Assembly: GCA_001917435.1 (NCBI GenBank)
Contig: MNEA01000092.1
Span: forward strand, 1-35,444
Length of the DNA: 35,444 nt
Direction: 5' to 3'
From: Acidobacteria bacterium 13_2_20CM_2_57_6
GTDB taxonomy: Bacteria > Acidobacteriota > Terriglobia > Acidiferrales > UBA7541
Shown: positions 16,017-24,227 of the stretch, one piece after another
Layout of the letters: the number at the start of each line of letters is the position of its first letter
Position numbering within the stretch: position 1 is the stretch's first letter
The notes under the pieces: generated by a model
Seen by the model: the letters and a program-made list of their open reading frames with translations, nothing else
Databases searched by the model: none
What the model was told of the DNA's origin: nothing
Made by a program: the position numbers and the translations under genes

Positions 16017-16388
16017 ATGAGTGGTTCCGGATTACATACCTATGCTCCGCTTCTCTTACACCTGCTCATTGCCACGGTGCTCGCCGGTGCGTTGACAACT
16101 GTTTCCGTTTTAGTGGGCTGGAGGCGTCCGAGCCGGGCCAAGCAGCAGCCGTATGAATGCGGCATGGAGCCCACGGGCGACGCGCGAGAGCCCTTCTCGG
16201 TTAAATTTTACCTCGTAGCGATGGTATTCATTTTGTTTGATGTGGAAGCCATTTTCCTATACCCCTGGGCCTACATTTTTCGCAGTTTGCGGTGGTACGG
16301 CTTCGGGGAGATGATGCTCTACATCGCCATCCTGTTGGTCGGTTATTTGTATCTTTGGAAAAAGGGCGCGCTGGACTGGCATAAGTAG
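16017..16388 (+). CDS. nuoA: NADH-quinone oxidoreductase subunit A
   Basis: NuoA is a small three-helix membrane subunit of respiratory complex I, next to the quinone channel. This 123-residue protein shows the three helices (about residues 10-35, 64-88 and 98-115), the conserved loop KQQPYECGMEP (C48) that changes position during turnover, and FDVEAIFLYPW with the acidic residues D75 and E77 in helix 2. ATG at 16017 is chosen over the longer frame because it follows the promoter and gives the family length. It is first in the operon; the usual next gene, nuoB, is missing and nuoC follows after 24 bp. Confidence 0.93.
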   Translation: MSGSGLHTYAPLLLHLLIATVLAGALTTVSVLVGWRRPSRAKQQPYECGMEPTGDAREPFSVKFYLVAMVFILFDVEAIFLYPWAYIFRSLRWYGFGEMMLYIAILLVGYLYLWKKGALDWHK

Positions 16389-16412
16389 ACGGCGCAAGTG
16401 GGATTCTAAATC

Positions 16413-16937
16413 GTGACGGAGCCTGCCAGTAAAAACGCTAATGTTGTCGCTGAGTGCCTGCGTTCGTGGAACCCGAAAGCGGTCGCGGAAGTGCTTGAAT
16501 TCCGGGGAGAAACCACCATCGTGGTGCCGCGCGAACTCCTGCGAGCCACAGCAGAACATTGCCGCCAAGACGCCAAGCTGCAGTACAACTTCCTGACCGA
16601 CGCCACTTGCGTGGACCGCTATCCCGCGGAGCCGCGATTCGAATTGAACTATCACCTGGTTTCCATCCCGCGGCGAGAAAAAGTGCGGCTGCGGGCGTGG
16701 CTTAGCGGCAACGATCCGGTTGTCGATTCACTGGTTCCGGTGTGGCCGGGCGCGAATTGGCTGGAGCGGGAAATTTTTGACCTTTTCGGCATTCGCTTTT
16801 CGGGCCATCCGGATTTGCGGCGCATCTTACTTCCAGAAGACTGGGAGGGCCATCCCTTGCGCAGAGATTATCCCGTGGAAGGCTATCGAGACGTGCCAAA
16901 CACGGGTGAATTGTTCAGGAAAAGCAGCACGCCATGA
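16413..16937 (+). CDS. nuoC: NADH-quinone oxidoreductase subunit C
   Basis: NuoC (30-kDa subunit) is a soluble part of the complex I arm that supports NuoD near the quinone site. The 174-residue protein has the family signature at residues 117-154: LEREIFDLFGIRFSGHP, then LRRILLPEDW and GHPLRRDYP. It is not fused to NuoD, unlike in enterobacteria. The start is GTG at 16413 with no strong ribosome binding site, and the 24 bases before it contain AAGTGGGATTCTAAA. Its last four bases overlap the nuoD start (ATGA), showing translational coupling. nuoB, whose product contacts NuoC/D directly, is not in this operon. Confidence 0.93.
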   Translation: MTEPASKNANVVAECLRSWNPKAVAEVLEFRGETTIVVPRELLRATAEHCRQDAKLQYNFLTDATCVDRYPAEPRFELNYHLVSIPRREKVRLRAWLSGNDPVVDSLVPVWPGANWLEREIFDLFGIRFSGHPDLRRILLPEDWEGHPLRRDYPVEGYRDVPNTGELFRKSSTP

Positions 16938-18130
16938 CCACTGTTGAGACCGCAGTCGGAACGGCAAAAACAATGGTCCTCAACATGGGACCGCAGCACC
17001 CGTCGACGCACGGGGTGCTGCGGATTTTGCTGGAACTGGACGGCGAGACGGTGGTGAAAGCCATTCCTGATCTCGGCTACCTGCACACCGGAATTGAAAA
17101 GTCCTGCGAAGACAAGACGTATTCACAAGCCATTACGCTGACCGACCGGATGGATTACCTGAATCCGCTCGGAAACAACCTGGTGTACTGCCTGGCGGTG
17201 GAAAAGCTCCTCGGGCTGGAAGTGCCGAAGCGCGCGCAATACATCCGCGTCATGATGGTGGAGCTGCAGCGAATATCTTCGCACCTGGTGTGGCTTGGCA
17301 CGCATGCGATCGACCTGGGAGCGATGTCGGTTTTTCTGTACTGTTTCCGTGAGCGCGAAGAGATTTTGAAGATTTTCGAACTATTTACGGGCCAACGCAT
17401 GATGACCAGCTACATTCGAATCGGCGGCGTCGCGCTGGATCCGCCGGCCGGTTGGCGGCAAGCGGTCGAGCGGTTCCTGAAAATGATGCCGAGCCGCGTG
17501 GACGAATACGAGACGCTGCTGACGGAAAACCGCATCTGGATCGGGCGCACCAAAGGCGTGGGATATATCTCTCTGGATGATGCGATTGCTTTGAGCATGA
17601 GCGGGCCCACGCTGCGCGCGGCGGGCGTGGCTTACGACAACCGCAAAGCGTTTCCGTATTCGAGCTATGAGGAATTCAACTTTGACGTGCCGACGCGGAC
17701 GGAATCGGATTGTTACGCGCGGTACCTGGTGCGCGTGGCGGAAATGCGCGAAAGCCTGAAGATCATCCGTCAGGCATTCGACAAGATCAAAGATGAAGGG
17801 CCAATCAAGGCGAACGCGCCGGGGATCATTCCGCCGCAGCGCGAAAAGATGAAGACGGAGATGGAAGCGCTCATCTACCACTTTAAGATTTTTACGGAAG
17901 GATTTTCGCCGGCGCCGGGCGAAGCATTTGTTACCGTGGAGTCCCCCCGCGGAGAGCTGGGCTGTTTCGTGGCCAGCGACGGCTCGCCAAAGCCGCTCCG
18001 CGTGCATTTCCGCTCGCCTTCCTACATTAATTTGCAGGCGCTGCCGAAATTGATTGAAGGACAGTTGATTTCGGACGTGATCGCCTGCATCGGGACGATC
18101 GACATCGTTCTTGGAGAAGTCGACAGGTAA
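16934..18130 (+). CDS. nuoD: NADH-quinone oxidoreductase subunit D
   Basis: NuoD (49-kDa subunit) forms the quinone-binding pocket of complex I with NuoB and NuoH. The 398-residue protein has the signature MGPQHPSTHGVLRILLELDG near the N-terminus (quinone-contacting His in HPSTHG), LVWLGTHAIDLGA, MTSYIRIGGV, ESPRGELGCFVASDG and the family ending DIVLGEVDR. The structure descends from the large subunit of NiFe hydrogenases but the metal-ligand cysteines are absent, as expected. It overlaps nuoC by 4 bp and is followed after 2 bp by the nuoEF fusion. Confidence 0.96.
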   Translation: MTTVETAVGTAKTMVLNMGPQHPSTHGVLRILLELDGETVVKAIPDLGYLHTGIEKSCEDKTYSQAITLTDRMDYLNPLGNNLVYCLAVEKLLGLEVPKRAQYIRVMMVELQRISSHLVWLGTHAIDLGAMSVFLYCFREREEILKIFELFTGQRMMTSYIRIGGVALDPPAGWRQAVERFLKMMPSRVDEYETLLTENRIWIGRTKGVGYISLDDAIALSMSGPTLRAAGVAYDNRKAFPYSSYEEFNFDVPTRTESDCYARYLVRVAEMRESLKIIRQAFDKIKDEGPIKANAPGIIPPQREKMKTEMEALIYHFKIFTEGFSPAPGEAFVTVESPRGELGCFVASDGSPKPLRVHFRSPSYINLQALPKLIEGQLISDVIACIGTIDIVLGEVDR

Positions 18131-18132
18131 TC

Positions 18133-19947
18133 ATGGAACTCTCCCCAGCACTTTCGGCCAAATTTGAGAAGCTGCAGAACAGCTATCCGGTCAAGCGCAG
18201 CGCGCTGATCCCCATGCTGATGTACGCGCAGGACGAGTACGGCTGTGTGAGCGACGAGATGATCGCGGAGATCGGACGGCAGCTGGACCTGAACAACGTG
18301 CAGATCGAAGAGACGCTGGCGTACTACTCGATGCTGCACCGCAGGCCGTGGGGCAAGCATCACGTGCAGATTTGTACCAACGTGGCGTGCATGCTGAAAG
18401 GCGGAAACGAGCTTCTGGAGCGCGCCAAGAGGCGGCTGGAGATCGGACACAAGGAAACCACCGCCGACGGAGTTTTCTCGCTGGAAGAAGTGGAATGCAT
18501 CGGCGCCTGCACGGGTGCGCCCGCGATGCAGGTAAACTACGATTTCTACGAAAACCTCACGCCGCTTAAGTTTGACCGCATTATCGAGGAACTCGATGCC
18601 GGGAAACATCCCGCGCCCGAGCCGGTGATTTCCGGTGCACTGCACGAACGGCACGAACTGGAAACGCCGCTCATCAGCCGGCGATGGGGGATGAAGGACT
18701 CGCACAAGATCGACGTCTACCTAATGCAAGGCGGCTACAAAGCGTTGGAGAAAGCGCTGAAGGAGATGACGCCGGAGTCGATCATCGAGGAAGTGAAGAA
18801 ATCGAACCTTCGCGGGCGTGGCGGCGCCGGCTTTCCTACGGGAATGAAGTGGTCGTTCGTGCCCAAGGACACGCCGAAGGCCAAGTACGTAATCTGCAAC
18901 GCGGATGAATCCGAACCAGGAACGTGCAAGGACCGTCCGCTGATGGAGATGGACCCGCACCAGTTGATCGAGGGAATGGTGATTGCGGGACGCGCCATCG
19001 GCTCGCACCAGGGTTTTATTTATATCCGCGGAGAATACCGCTACGTGCTGGACATCGTGGACGGAGCGATTGCCGAAGCGTACGAGCGCGGGTACCTGGG
19101 AAAAAATATTCTCGGCTCGGGATTTGATTTCGATTTGCTGGTGCACACTGGAGCAGGCGCGTACGAGTGCGGCGAGGAATCCGCACTGATGGAGTCGCTG
19201 GAAGGCAAGCGCGGCTATCCGCGGATCAAGCCGCCCTTCCCGGCCGTGGTGGGATTGTACGGATGCCCGACGATCATCAATAACGTGGAAACGCTGAGCG
19301 CCGTGCCCTCGATTATTCGCGAAGGCGGCGATGCATACGCCAGCCGCGGCACGCCGAAAAACGGCGGCACGCGCATGCTGTGCGTCGCGGGACACGTCAA
19401 CAGGCCGGGAATCTACGAAGTGCGGCTGGGGATGAACATGAAAAAGTTCATCTACGACGTGGCCGGAGGAATCCCTGATGGAAAGAAGCTGAAGGCCGTG
19501 ATTCCCGGAGGAAGTTCCTGTCCGCTGCTGACCGCGGACGAAATCGATATTGCGATGGACTATGACTCCGTAGCGAAAGCGGGTTCCATGCTGGGATCCG
19601 GCGGCATGGTGATCATGGACGAAGACACCTGCATGGTGGATATGGCGCGGCGGATTATGCACTTCTACGCGCACGAATCGTGCGGCTGGTGCATCCCGTG
19701 CCGCGAGGGGACGACCTGGCTGCGGAAGACTCTGGAGCGCTTTCACGCCGGCATGGGATGCGTGGAAGACATTGACATGATCGCAGACCTGGCAAAGAAC
19801 ATGCTGGGACGCACCTTCTGCCCTCTCGGAGACGCGGCGGCGATGCCCACGATCAGCATCATGAAGAAATGGCGCGGTGAATTCGAAGATCACCTGAGGG
19901 GGCGCTGCCCGTACAAATCCGCGGGGGCGCTGGTTGGATCGCGATAG
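18133..19947 (+). CDS. nuoEF: NADH-quinone oxidoreductase, fused subunits E and F
   Basis: One uninterrupted frame of 604 residues joins two complex I subunits normally separate. Residues 1-155 are NuoE with [2Fe-2S] ligands C81, C86, C122 and C126 (CTNVACMLKG and ECIGACTGAP). A linker rich in Pro, Glu and His covers about 156-195. Residues 195-604 are NuoF: the FMN/NADH-binding GRGGAGFPTG at 228-237, CNADESEPGT, GAGAYECGEESALMESLEG, and the [4Fe-4S] ligands C517, C520, C523 (ESCGWCIPC) and C563 (TFCPLG). It takes electrons from NADH via FMN into the iron-sulfur chain. The fusion fixes the ratio and proximity of the two. All key residues are intact. The stop is 6 bp before nuoG. Confidence 0.94.
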   Translation: MELSPALSAKFEKLQNSYPVKRSALIPMLMYAQDEYGCVSDEMIAEIGRQLDLNNVQIEETLAYYSMLHRRPWGKHHVQICTNVACMLKGGNELLERAKRRLEIGHKETTADGVFSLEEVECIGACTGAPAMQVNYDFYENLTPLKFDRIIEELDAGKHPAPEPVISGALHERHELETPLISRRWGMKDSHKIDVYLMQGGYKALEKALKEMTPESIIEEVKKSNLRGRGGAGFPTGMKWSFVPKDTPKAKYVICNADESEPGTCKDRPLMEMDPHQLIEGMVIAGRAIGSHQGFIYIRGEYRYVLDIVDGAIAEAYERGYLGKNILGSGFDFDLLVHTGAGAYECGEESALMESLEGKRGYPRIKPPFPAVVGLYGCPTIINNVETLSAVPSIIREGGDAYASRGTPKNGGTRMLCVAGHVNRPGIYEVRLGMNMKKFIYDVAGGIPDGKKLKAVIPGGSSCPLLTADEIDIAMDYDSVAKAGSMLGSGGMVIMDEDTCMVDMARRIMHFYAHESCGWCIPCREGTTWLRKTLERFHAGMGCVEDIDMIADLAKNMLGRTFCPLGDAAAMPTISIMKKWRGEFEDHLRGRCPYKSAGALVGSR

Positions 19948-19953
19948 GAATCC

Positions 19954-22191
19954 ATGGCCGAACAGAAACTGATCAAGCTGAAAATCAACGAACGCGAAGT
20001 GCAGGTGCCGCAAGGAACGCTGGTGATTGAAGCGACGCGGCGCATGGGGACGGAAGTACCGTCCTTCTGCTACTACCCCGGACTGTCTCTGCAGGCGGCA
20101 TGCCGCATGTGCCTGGTGGAAGTGGAAAAAGCGCCGAAGCTGCAGACGGCGTGCACGCTGGTGGCGACGGAAGGCATGATCGTTCGAACGGATACTGAGC
20201 AGGTGCGTCAGGCGCGCAAGTACATGCTGGAATTCCTGCTGACGAATCATCCGCTGGATTGCCCGGTGTGCGACAAAGGCGGCGAGTGCGAATTGCAGGA
20301 CATGGTGTTCCGCTACGGCGCGGACTCCAGCCGCTTCGTGGAAGAAAAAATTCACCGGCCGGAAGAAAAATGGTCGGAGCTGGTTTATTACGATGCGCCG
20401 CGATGCATTCTATGCTTCCGGTGCGTGCGCGTTTGCGATGAAGGCATGGACGTGAAGGCGCTCGGAGTGGGCATGCGCGGGGCGAACAGCGTGATCATTC
20501 CAAATCGCCAGGATCACCTGGAGTGCGAAGAGTGCGGAATGTGCATCGATATCTGCCCGGTGGGCGCTCTGACCAGCGGAACGTACCGGTATAAGACGCG
20601 GCCGTGGGAAATGGCGTACGTCTCGACGGTGTGTACGCACTGTTCGAATGGCTGCAAGACCACGCTGAGCGTGCGGAATCACGAGATTCTGCGTTCGAAC
20701 AACCGCGATCTGAGCGGAATCAACGGAGATTTTCTGTGCGTGAAAGGGCGGTTTGGATTTGATTTTACCAAGCACGTCGAACGCATCCGGCAGCCATTGG
20801 TTCGCAAGGGCGACAGGCTATATCCGGTTTCCTGGGAAGAAGCGGCGCTGGCCGCGGCAACCAAGCTGAAGGCGGCGTACGACTCTGGCGGCAAGGACGC
20901 GATTGGTTTCATCGGCTCGAACCGCACTTCGAATGAAGAGAATTATCTGTTGCAAAAGCTGGCGCGCACCACGTTTGGAACGAACAACATCGACCACCAC
21001 CGCACGGCGGATTACACGGGATTAATTACTGCGCTGGGCGAGCGCGCCGGCGATTCCCTGCTCACCATGGAGCAGTTGTATCAGTCGAAGGCCGTCTTGC
21101 TGGTAGGAAATGATCCAACAACCCAGAACCCGCTCGTCGGATGGCAGATTCGCAGCGGCATCCGCCATTTTGGCACCAAGCTGTTCGTCATTAATGCGAA
21201 CGAGATCAAGCTGAAGCGCAGGGCCACGCAGTTTGTGAAAGTGGCGGCCGGCCAGGAAGCGGTTGTGCTCCGGTGGCTGGCGCATGAGGAAGGACAACTC
21301 GCGCCGGAGCTTGTGGAACAACTTGTGCAATTGAAGGCTGGGCTTGAGGCGGAGAGCGATGTTGCCGTTGTTTTCGGCGCGGAAATTTCCGGCGCCGCCA
21401 TTGCGACGCTGGTTGCGTTTGGTTCGAAGCTGCCGGGTAAGACGCGCTACCTGGTGCTGGGCGATTACGCGAATTCGCGCGGCGCTGCGGACATGGGCGT
21501 GTTGCCGGACCGTTTGCCGGGATACGCGTACGTGGGTAGTCCGCACGCGCACACCTCCTTTGAAGAGTTGTGGAGCTGCGGGCCGATTCCGCCGAAGCTG
21601 GGGCTGACGGCGCCGCAAATGGTGGAAGCGGCGCAGGCGGGAAAATTGAAGGCGTTGTACGTGATGGGCGCGAATCCGTTGGCGCATTTCGGCACGCTGG
21701 GTCTTGGGCGCGGCAAATTGGACCTGCTGATCGTCCAGGAAATGTTTCTGACGGAGACGGCGCAAATGGCGGATATCGTTTTCCCGGCAACTTCAGCGTA
21801 CGAAAAGGACGGAACAGTCACCAACACTTCGGGCGAAATTCAGATGCTGCGCAAGGGCGCGGAAGTGATGGGTCCACGGAGTGACTTCGATCTGTTGCGC
21901 ATTTTGTCTCATCAACTGGAAAAGCTGGGGCTGGGGAAAGCGTTTCATTACAAGAATCCGGCCGTGGTGTTTGAAGAAATTCGTAAGGCGGTGAGCGGCT
22001 ACAACGTGCAGCCGGCGGGACTGCTGACGGGCGGTGCGGAGGCGACGCGCGTGGAATTTGCGCGGAACGGGCATGTGCCTTACGACGTGCCGGTGGGATT
22101 GATTCGACCTGCGAAGGACACTTTGTTCACCAGCGGAACGCTGGGGCGTTTCTGCACCATGATGGAATCCCTGCCGGAGGCCAAGGCCTAG
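19954..22191 (+). CDS. nuoG: NADH-quinone oxidoreductase subunit G
   Basis: NuoG is the large iron-sulfur subunit that carries electrons from NuoEF toward the quinone. In this 745-residue protein every cluster ligand set can be seen: [2Fe-2S] C39, C50, C53, C67; the His-Cys3 cluster H99, C103, C106, C112; two ferredoxin-type [4Fe-4S] sets C151-C161 and C191-C201; and the extra N7-type set C227, C230, C234, C262, which only some bacteria keep. The rest is a molybdopterin-oxidoreductase-like domain with no Mo function expected. The start ATG at 19954 follows the nuoEF stop closely. It is followed by nuoH after 2 bp. Confidence 0.96.
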   Translation: MAEQKLIKLKINEREVQVPQGTLVIEATRRMGTEVPSFCYYPGLSLQAACRMCLVEVEKAPKLQTACTLVATEGMIVRTDTEQVRQARKYMLEFLLTNHPLDCPVCDKGGECELQDMVFRYGADSSRFVEEKIHRPEEKWSELVYYDAPRCILCFRCVRVCDEGMDVKALGVGMRGANSVIIPNRQDHLECEECGMCIDICPVGALTSGTYRYKTRPWEMAYVSTVCTHCSNGCKTTLSVRNHEILRSNNRDLSGINGDFLCVKGRFGFDFTKHVERIRQPLVRKGDRLYPVSWEEAALAAATKLKAAYDSGGKDAIGFIGSNRTSNEENYLLQKLARTTFGTNNIDHHRTADYTGLITALGERAGDSLLTMEQLYQSKAVLLVGNDPTTQNPLVGWQIRSGIRHFGTKLFVINANEIKLKRRATQFVKVAAGQEAVVLRWLAHEEGQLAPELVEQLVQLKAGLEAESDVAVVFGAEISGAAIATLVAFGSKLPGKTRYLVLGDYANSRGAADMGVLPDRLPGYAYVGSPHAHTSFEELWSCGPIPPKLGLTAPQMVEAAQAGKLKALYVMGANPLAHFGTLGLGRGKLDLLIVQEMFLTETAQMADIVFPATSAYEKDGTVTNTSGEIQMLRKGAEVMGPRSDFDLLRILSHQLEKLGLGKAFHYKNPAVVFEEIRKAVSGYNVQPAGLLTGGAEATRVEFARNGHVPYDVPVGLIRPAKDTLFTSGTLGRFCTMMESLPEAKA

Positions 22192-22193
22192 CC

Positions 22194-23423
22194 GTGACTG
22201 CCTTTTTATCGACGAACGCCGAGCTGGTTATCACGGTCGTCAAGATCGCGCTGTTACTTTTCATCGTGCTGACGGTGAACGCGTATCTGACGTGGTTCGA
22301 ACGAAAAGTCGTGGCGCACATGCAATCGCGCTGGGGTCCGCATCGTGTGGGGCCGCACGGATTGCTGCAGCCGTTGGCCGACGGCGTGAAATTTCTTTTT
22401 AAGGAAGATCCGACTCCGGCGGGCGTGGATAAATTTGTCTACTATCTCGCACCGCTGCTGGCTCTGGCGCTGGCTCTGACTTCTATCGCGTTGATCCCGT
22501 TTGGCCCTGACCCGATTCGATTGTTCAATCACGACATTTATCTGGGAATTGCGCCGCTTGATGTGAATATCGGCATCCTGGCGCTGTTTGCCATCACGGC
22601 GATGGGCGTTTATGGCGTGGCCCTGGCAGGATGGTCTTCGAACAGCAAATATCCGCTGCTCGGCGGCCTGCGCAGCTCGGCGCAGATGATCAGTTACGAA
22701 TTGGCGCTCACGATGTCCGTAGTTGGAGTACTGCTAATGGCGGGCAGCTTCAATTTGAAACAAATTATTGAGGCGCAGGCGCACCATCCGGAGCGCGGGA
22801 TTTTTGGCTGGAACGTGTGGCCGCAGATTTTGGGTTTCTTTTGTTTTTTCGTGGCGGCGGTCGCGGAGACGAATCGCGTGCCGTTCGATTTGCCGGAAGC
22901 GGAGTCAGAACTGGTCGCGGGCTTCCATACCGAATACGCCAGCTTCAAGTTCGCGATGTTCTTCATCGCAGAATACACCAGCATGATCACGGTTTCGTGC
23001 CTGTGCTCGATTCTATTTTTCGGCGGATGGCTGTCTCCTTTCCCCGCCTCGTGGACGTTTACCCATTATTTGCCGTCGGCCATCCTGATTCCCTTCGGAC
23101 TGTGGGTGATTTGGGATGGGTTCCGCTACGAGACGATTTTCGGGCGACTTATTTTGCCGGGAGCTGGAACGGTGATTGCCGGGCTGGGCGCAGTTTTTGT
23201 TTTGTTCCCAAACGTGAATGAGTTTATTCAGGCGCCGTTCTGGCTGCTGTCCAAGATTTTTGTTTTTCTGTTTGTGTATGTGTGGATGCGCGGGACGCTG
23301 CCGCGTTTCCGCTATGACCAATTGATGGCGTTCGGATGGAAATTGCTGCTGCCGCTGTCGATCGTGAACGTGATTGTCACCAGTTTTGTGATTCTGGCGA
23401 GAATGACGTGGGGTGCGAAATGA
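22194..23423 (+). CDS. nuoH: NADH-quinone oxidoreductase subunit H
   Basis: NuoH is the membrane subunit that, with NuoB and NuoD, forms the quinone chamber and passes the coupling signal to the pump modules. The 409-residue protein has about eight to nine membrane helices, the first signature WFERKVVAHMQSRWGPHRVG and the second AETNRVPFDLPEAESELVAG followed by FHTEYASFKFAMFFIAEY. The conserved acidic residues in the latter are present. It begins with GTG at 22194, two bases after the nuoG stop, and its TGA overlaps the nuoJ ATG. nuoI, which usually follows nuoH, is absent here. Confidence 0.95.
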   Translation: MTAFLSTNAELVITVVKIALLLFIVLTVNAYLTWFERKVVAHMQSRWGPHRVGPHGLLQPLADGVKFLFKEDPTPAGVDKFVYYLAPLLALALALTSIALIPFGPDPIRLFNHDIYLGIAPLDVNIGILALFAITAMGVYGVALAGWSSNSKYPLLGGLRSSAQMISYELALTMSVVGVLLMAGSFNLKQIIEAQAHHPERGIFGWNVWPQILGFFCFFVAAVAETNRVPFDLPEAESELVAGFHTEYASFKFAMFFIAEYTSMITVSCLCSILFFGGWLSPFPASWTFTHYLPSAILIPFGLWVIWDGFRYETIFGRLILPGAGTVIAGLGAVFVLFPNVNEFIQAPFWLLSKIFVFLFVYVWMRGTLPRFRYDQLMAFGWKLLLPLSIVNVIVTSFVILARMTWGAK

Positions 23424-23923
23424 CAGCGGCACTCGTCGTTTTCTTTGTGCTGGCGGCACTGGCCGTGATTGGCGCGGTCAGCTTGATTTTGCAGAAGCAT
23501 CCGATTCACAGCGCGCTGTCGCTGATCGTGGTCATGGTTGCGCTCGCGGGACTCTATCTGCTATTGGGCGCAGAATTCGTGGCCGCCGTGCAGATTATTG
23601 TTTATGGCGGCGCGATTATGGTGCTGTTTGTGTTCGTGATTATGCTCTTGAACGCGGGCGTGGAGGAGCACACCAGCATTTCCAAGATGGCGGGAGCGCC
23701 GGGGTTGCTCCTGGTCGTGGCACTAGCTGGCTTTGTGGCCGCGACGATCGCGAAGTCAACGGAGAGCGTGCAGGCCGCGCCGCAAACGGGAGAAATTGCT
23801 TCGACACTCGGAATTTCGAACATGATCTTCAAGGACTTCGTTTACCCGTTCGAGTTGACCTCGTTCCTGATTCTCGTCGCGGTGCTGGGAGCCACGGTGC
23901 TCGCGCAGCGGGAGAAAAGCTGA
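23420..23923 (+). CDS. nuoJ: NADH-quinone oxidoreductase subunit J
   Basis: NuoJ is a membrane subunit next to NuoA and NuoK. The 167-residue protein has five likely helices. The conserved third-helix region AEFVAAVQIIVYGGAIMVLFVFVIMLL contains the pi-bulge segment that rotates during turnover. The ATG at 23420 overlaps the nuoH stop (ATGA) and is preferred to the longer in-frame start at 23336 inside nuoH. The stop is one base before nuoK. Confidence 0.93.
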   Translation: MTAALVVFFVLAALAVIGAVSLILQKHPIHSALSLIVVMVALAGLYLLLGAEFVAAVQIIVYGGAIMVLFVFVIMLLNAGVEEHTSISKMAGAPGLLLVVALAGFVAATIAKSTESVQAAPQTGEIASTLGISNMIFKDFVYPFELTSFLILVAVLGATVLAQREKS

Positions 23924-23924
23924 G

Positions 23925-24227
23925 ATGGTACCCACGAACTATTACGTGATCCTGAGCGCGATCCTTTTCGGGCTGGGCGTGTTTGCGTTTATTTTCAAGC
24001 GCAACATCATCACGATTTTCATGTCCATTGAGCTGATGCTGAACGCGGTCAATCTGGCGTTTGTAGCGTTCAGCCAGGCGCTAGGAAAACTCGATGGGCA
24101 GGTTTTTGTGCTTTTCGTGATTGTCGTGGCGGCGTCGGAAGCGGCCGTGGGGCTGGGAATTATCATCTTGATTGCGCGCAACCGGCAGACACTGAACGTG
24201 GAACGCGTCGACCTGCTCAAACTCTAA
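23925..24227 (+). CDS. nuoK: NADH-quinone oxidoreductase subunit K
   Basis: NuoK is a three-helix membrane subunit that contributes to the central proton path of complex I. In this 100-residue protein the two essential buried glutamates are present, E36 in FMSIELMLNAVNL and E72 in ASEAAVGLGI. Length and helix spacing match the family. Its final TAA overlaps the nuoL ATG by one base (TAATG). Confidence 0.96.
   Translation: MVPTNYYVILSAILFGLGVFAFIFKRNIITIFMSIELMLNAVNLAFVAFSQALGKLDGQVFVLFVIVVAASEAAVGLGIIILIARNRQTLNVERVDLLKL

Noticed and set aside
18721..20355. 544-residue minus-strand open frame
   Set aside because: Antisense to nuoEF and nuoG, both with complete cofactor motifs; composition (His/Arg-rich) is that of a shadow frame in high-GC DNA.
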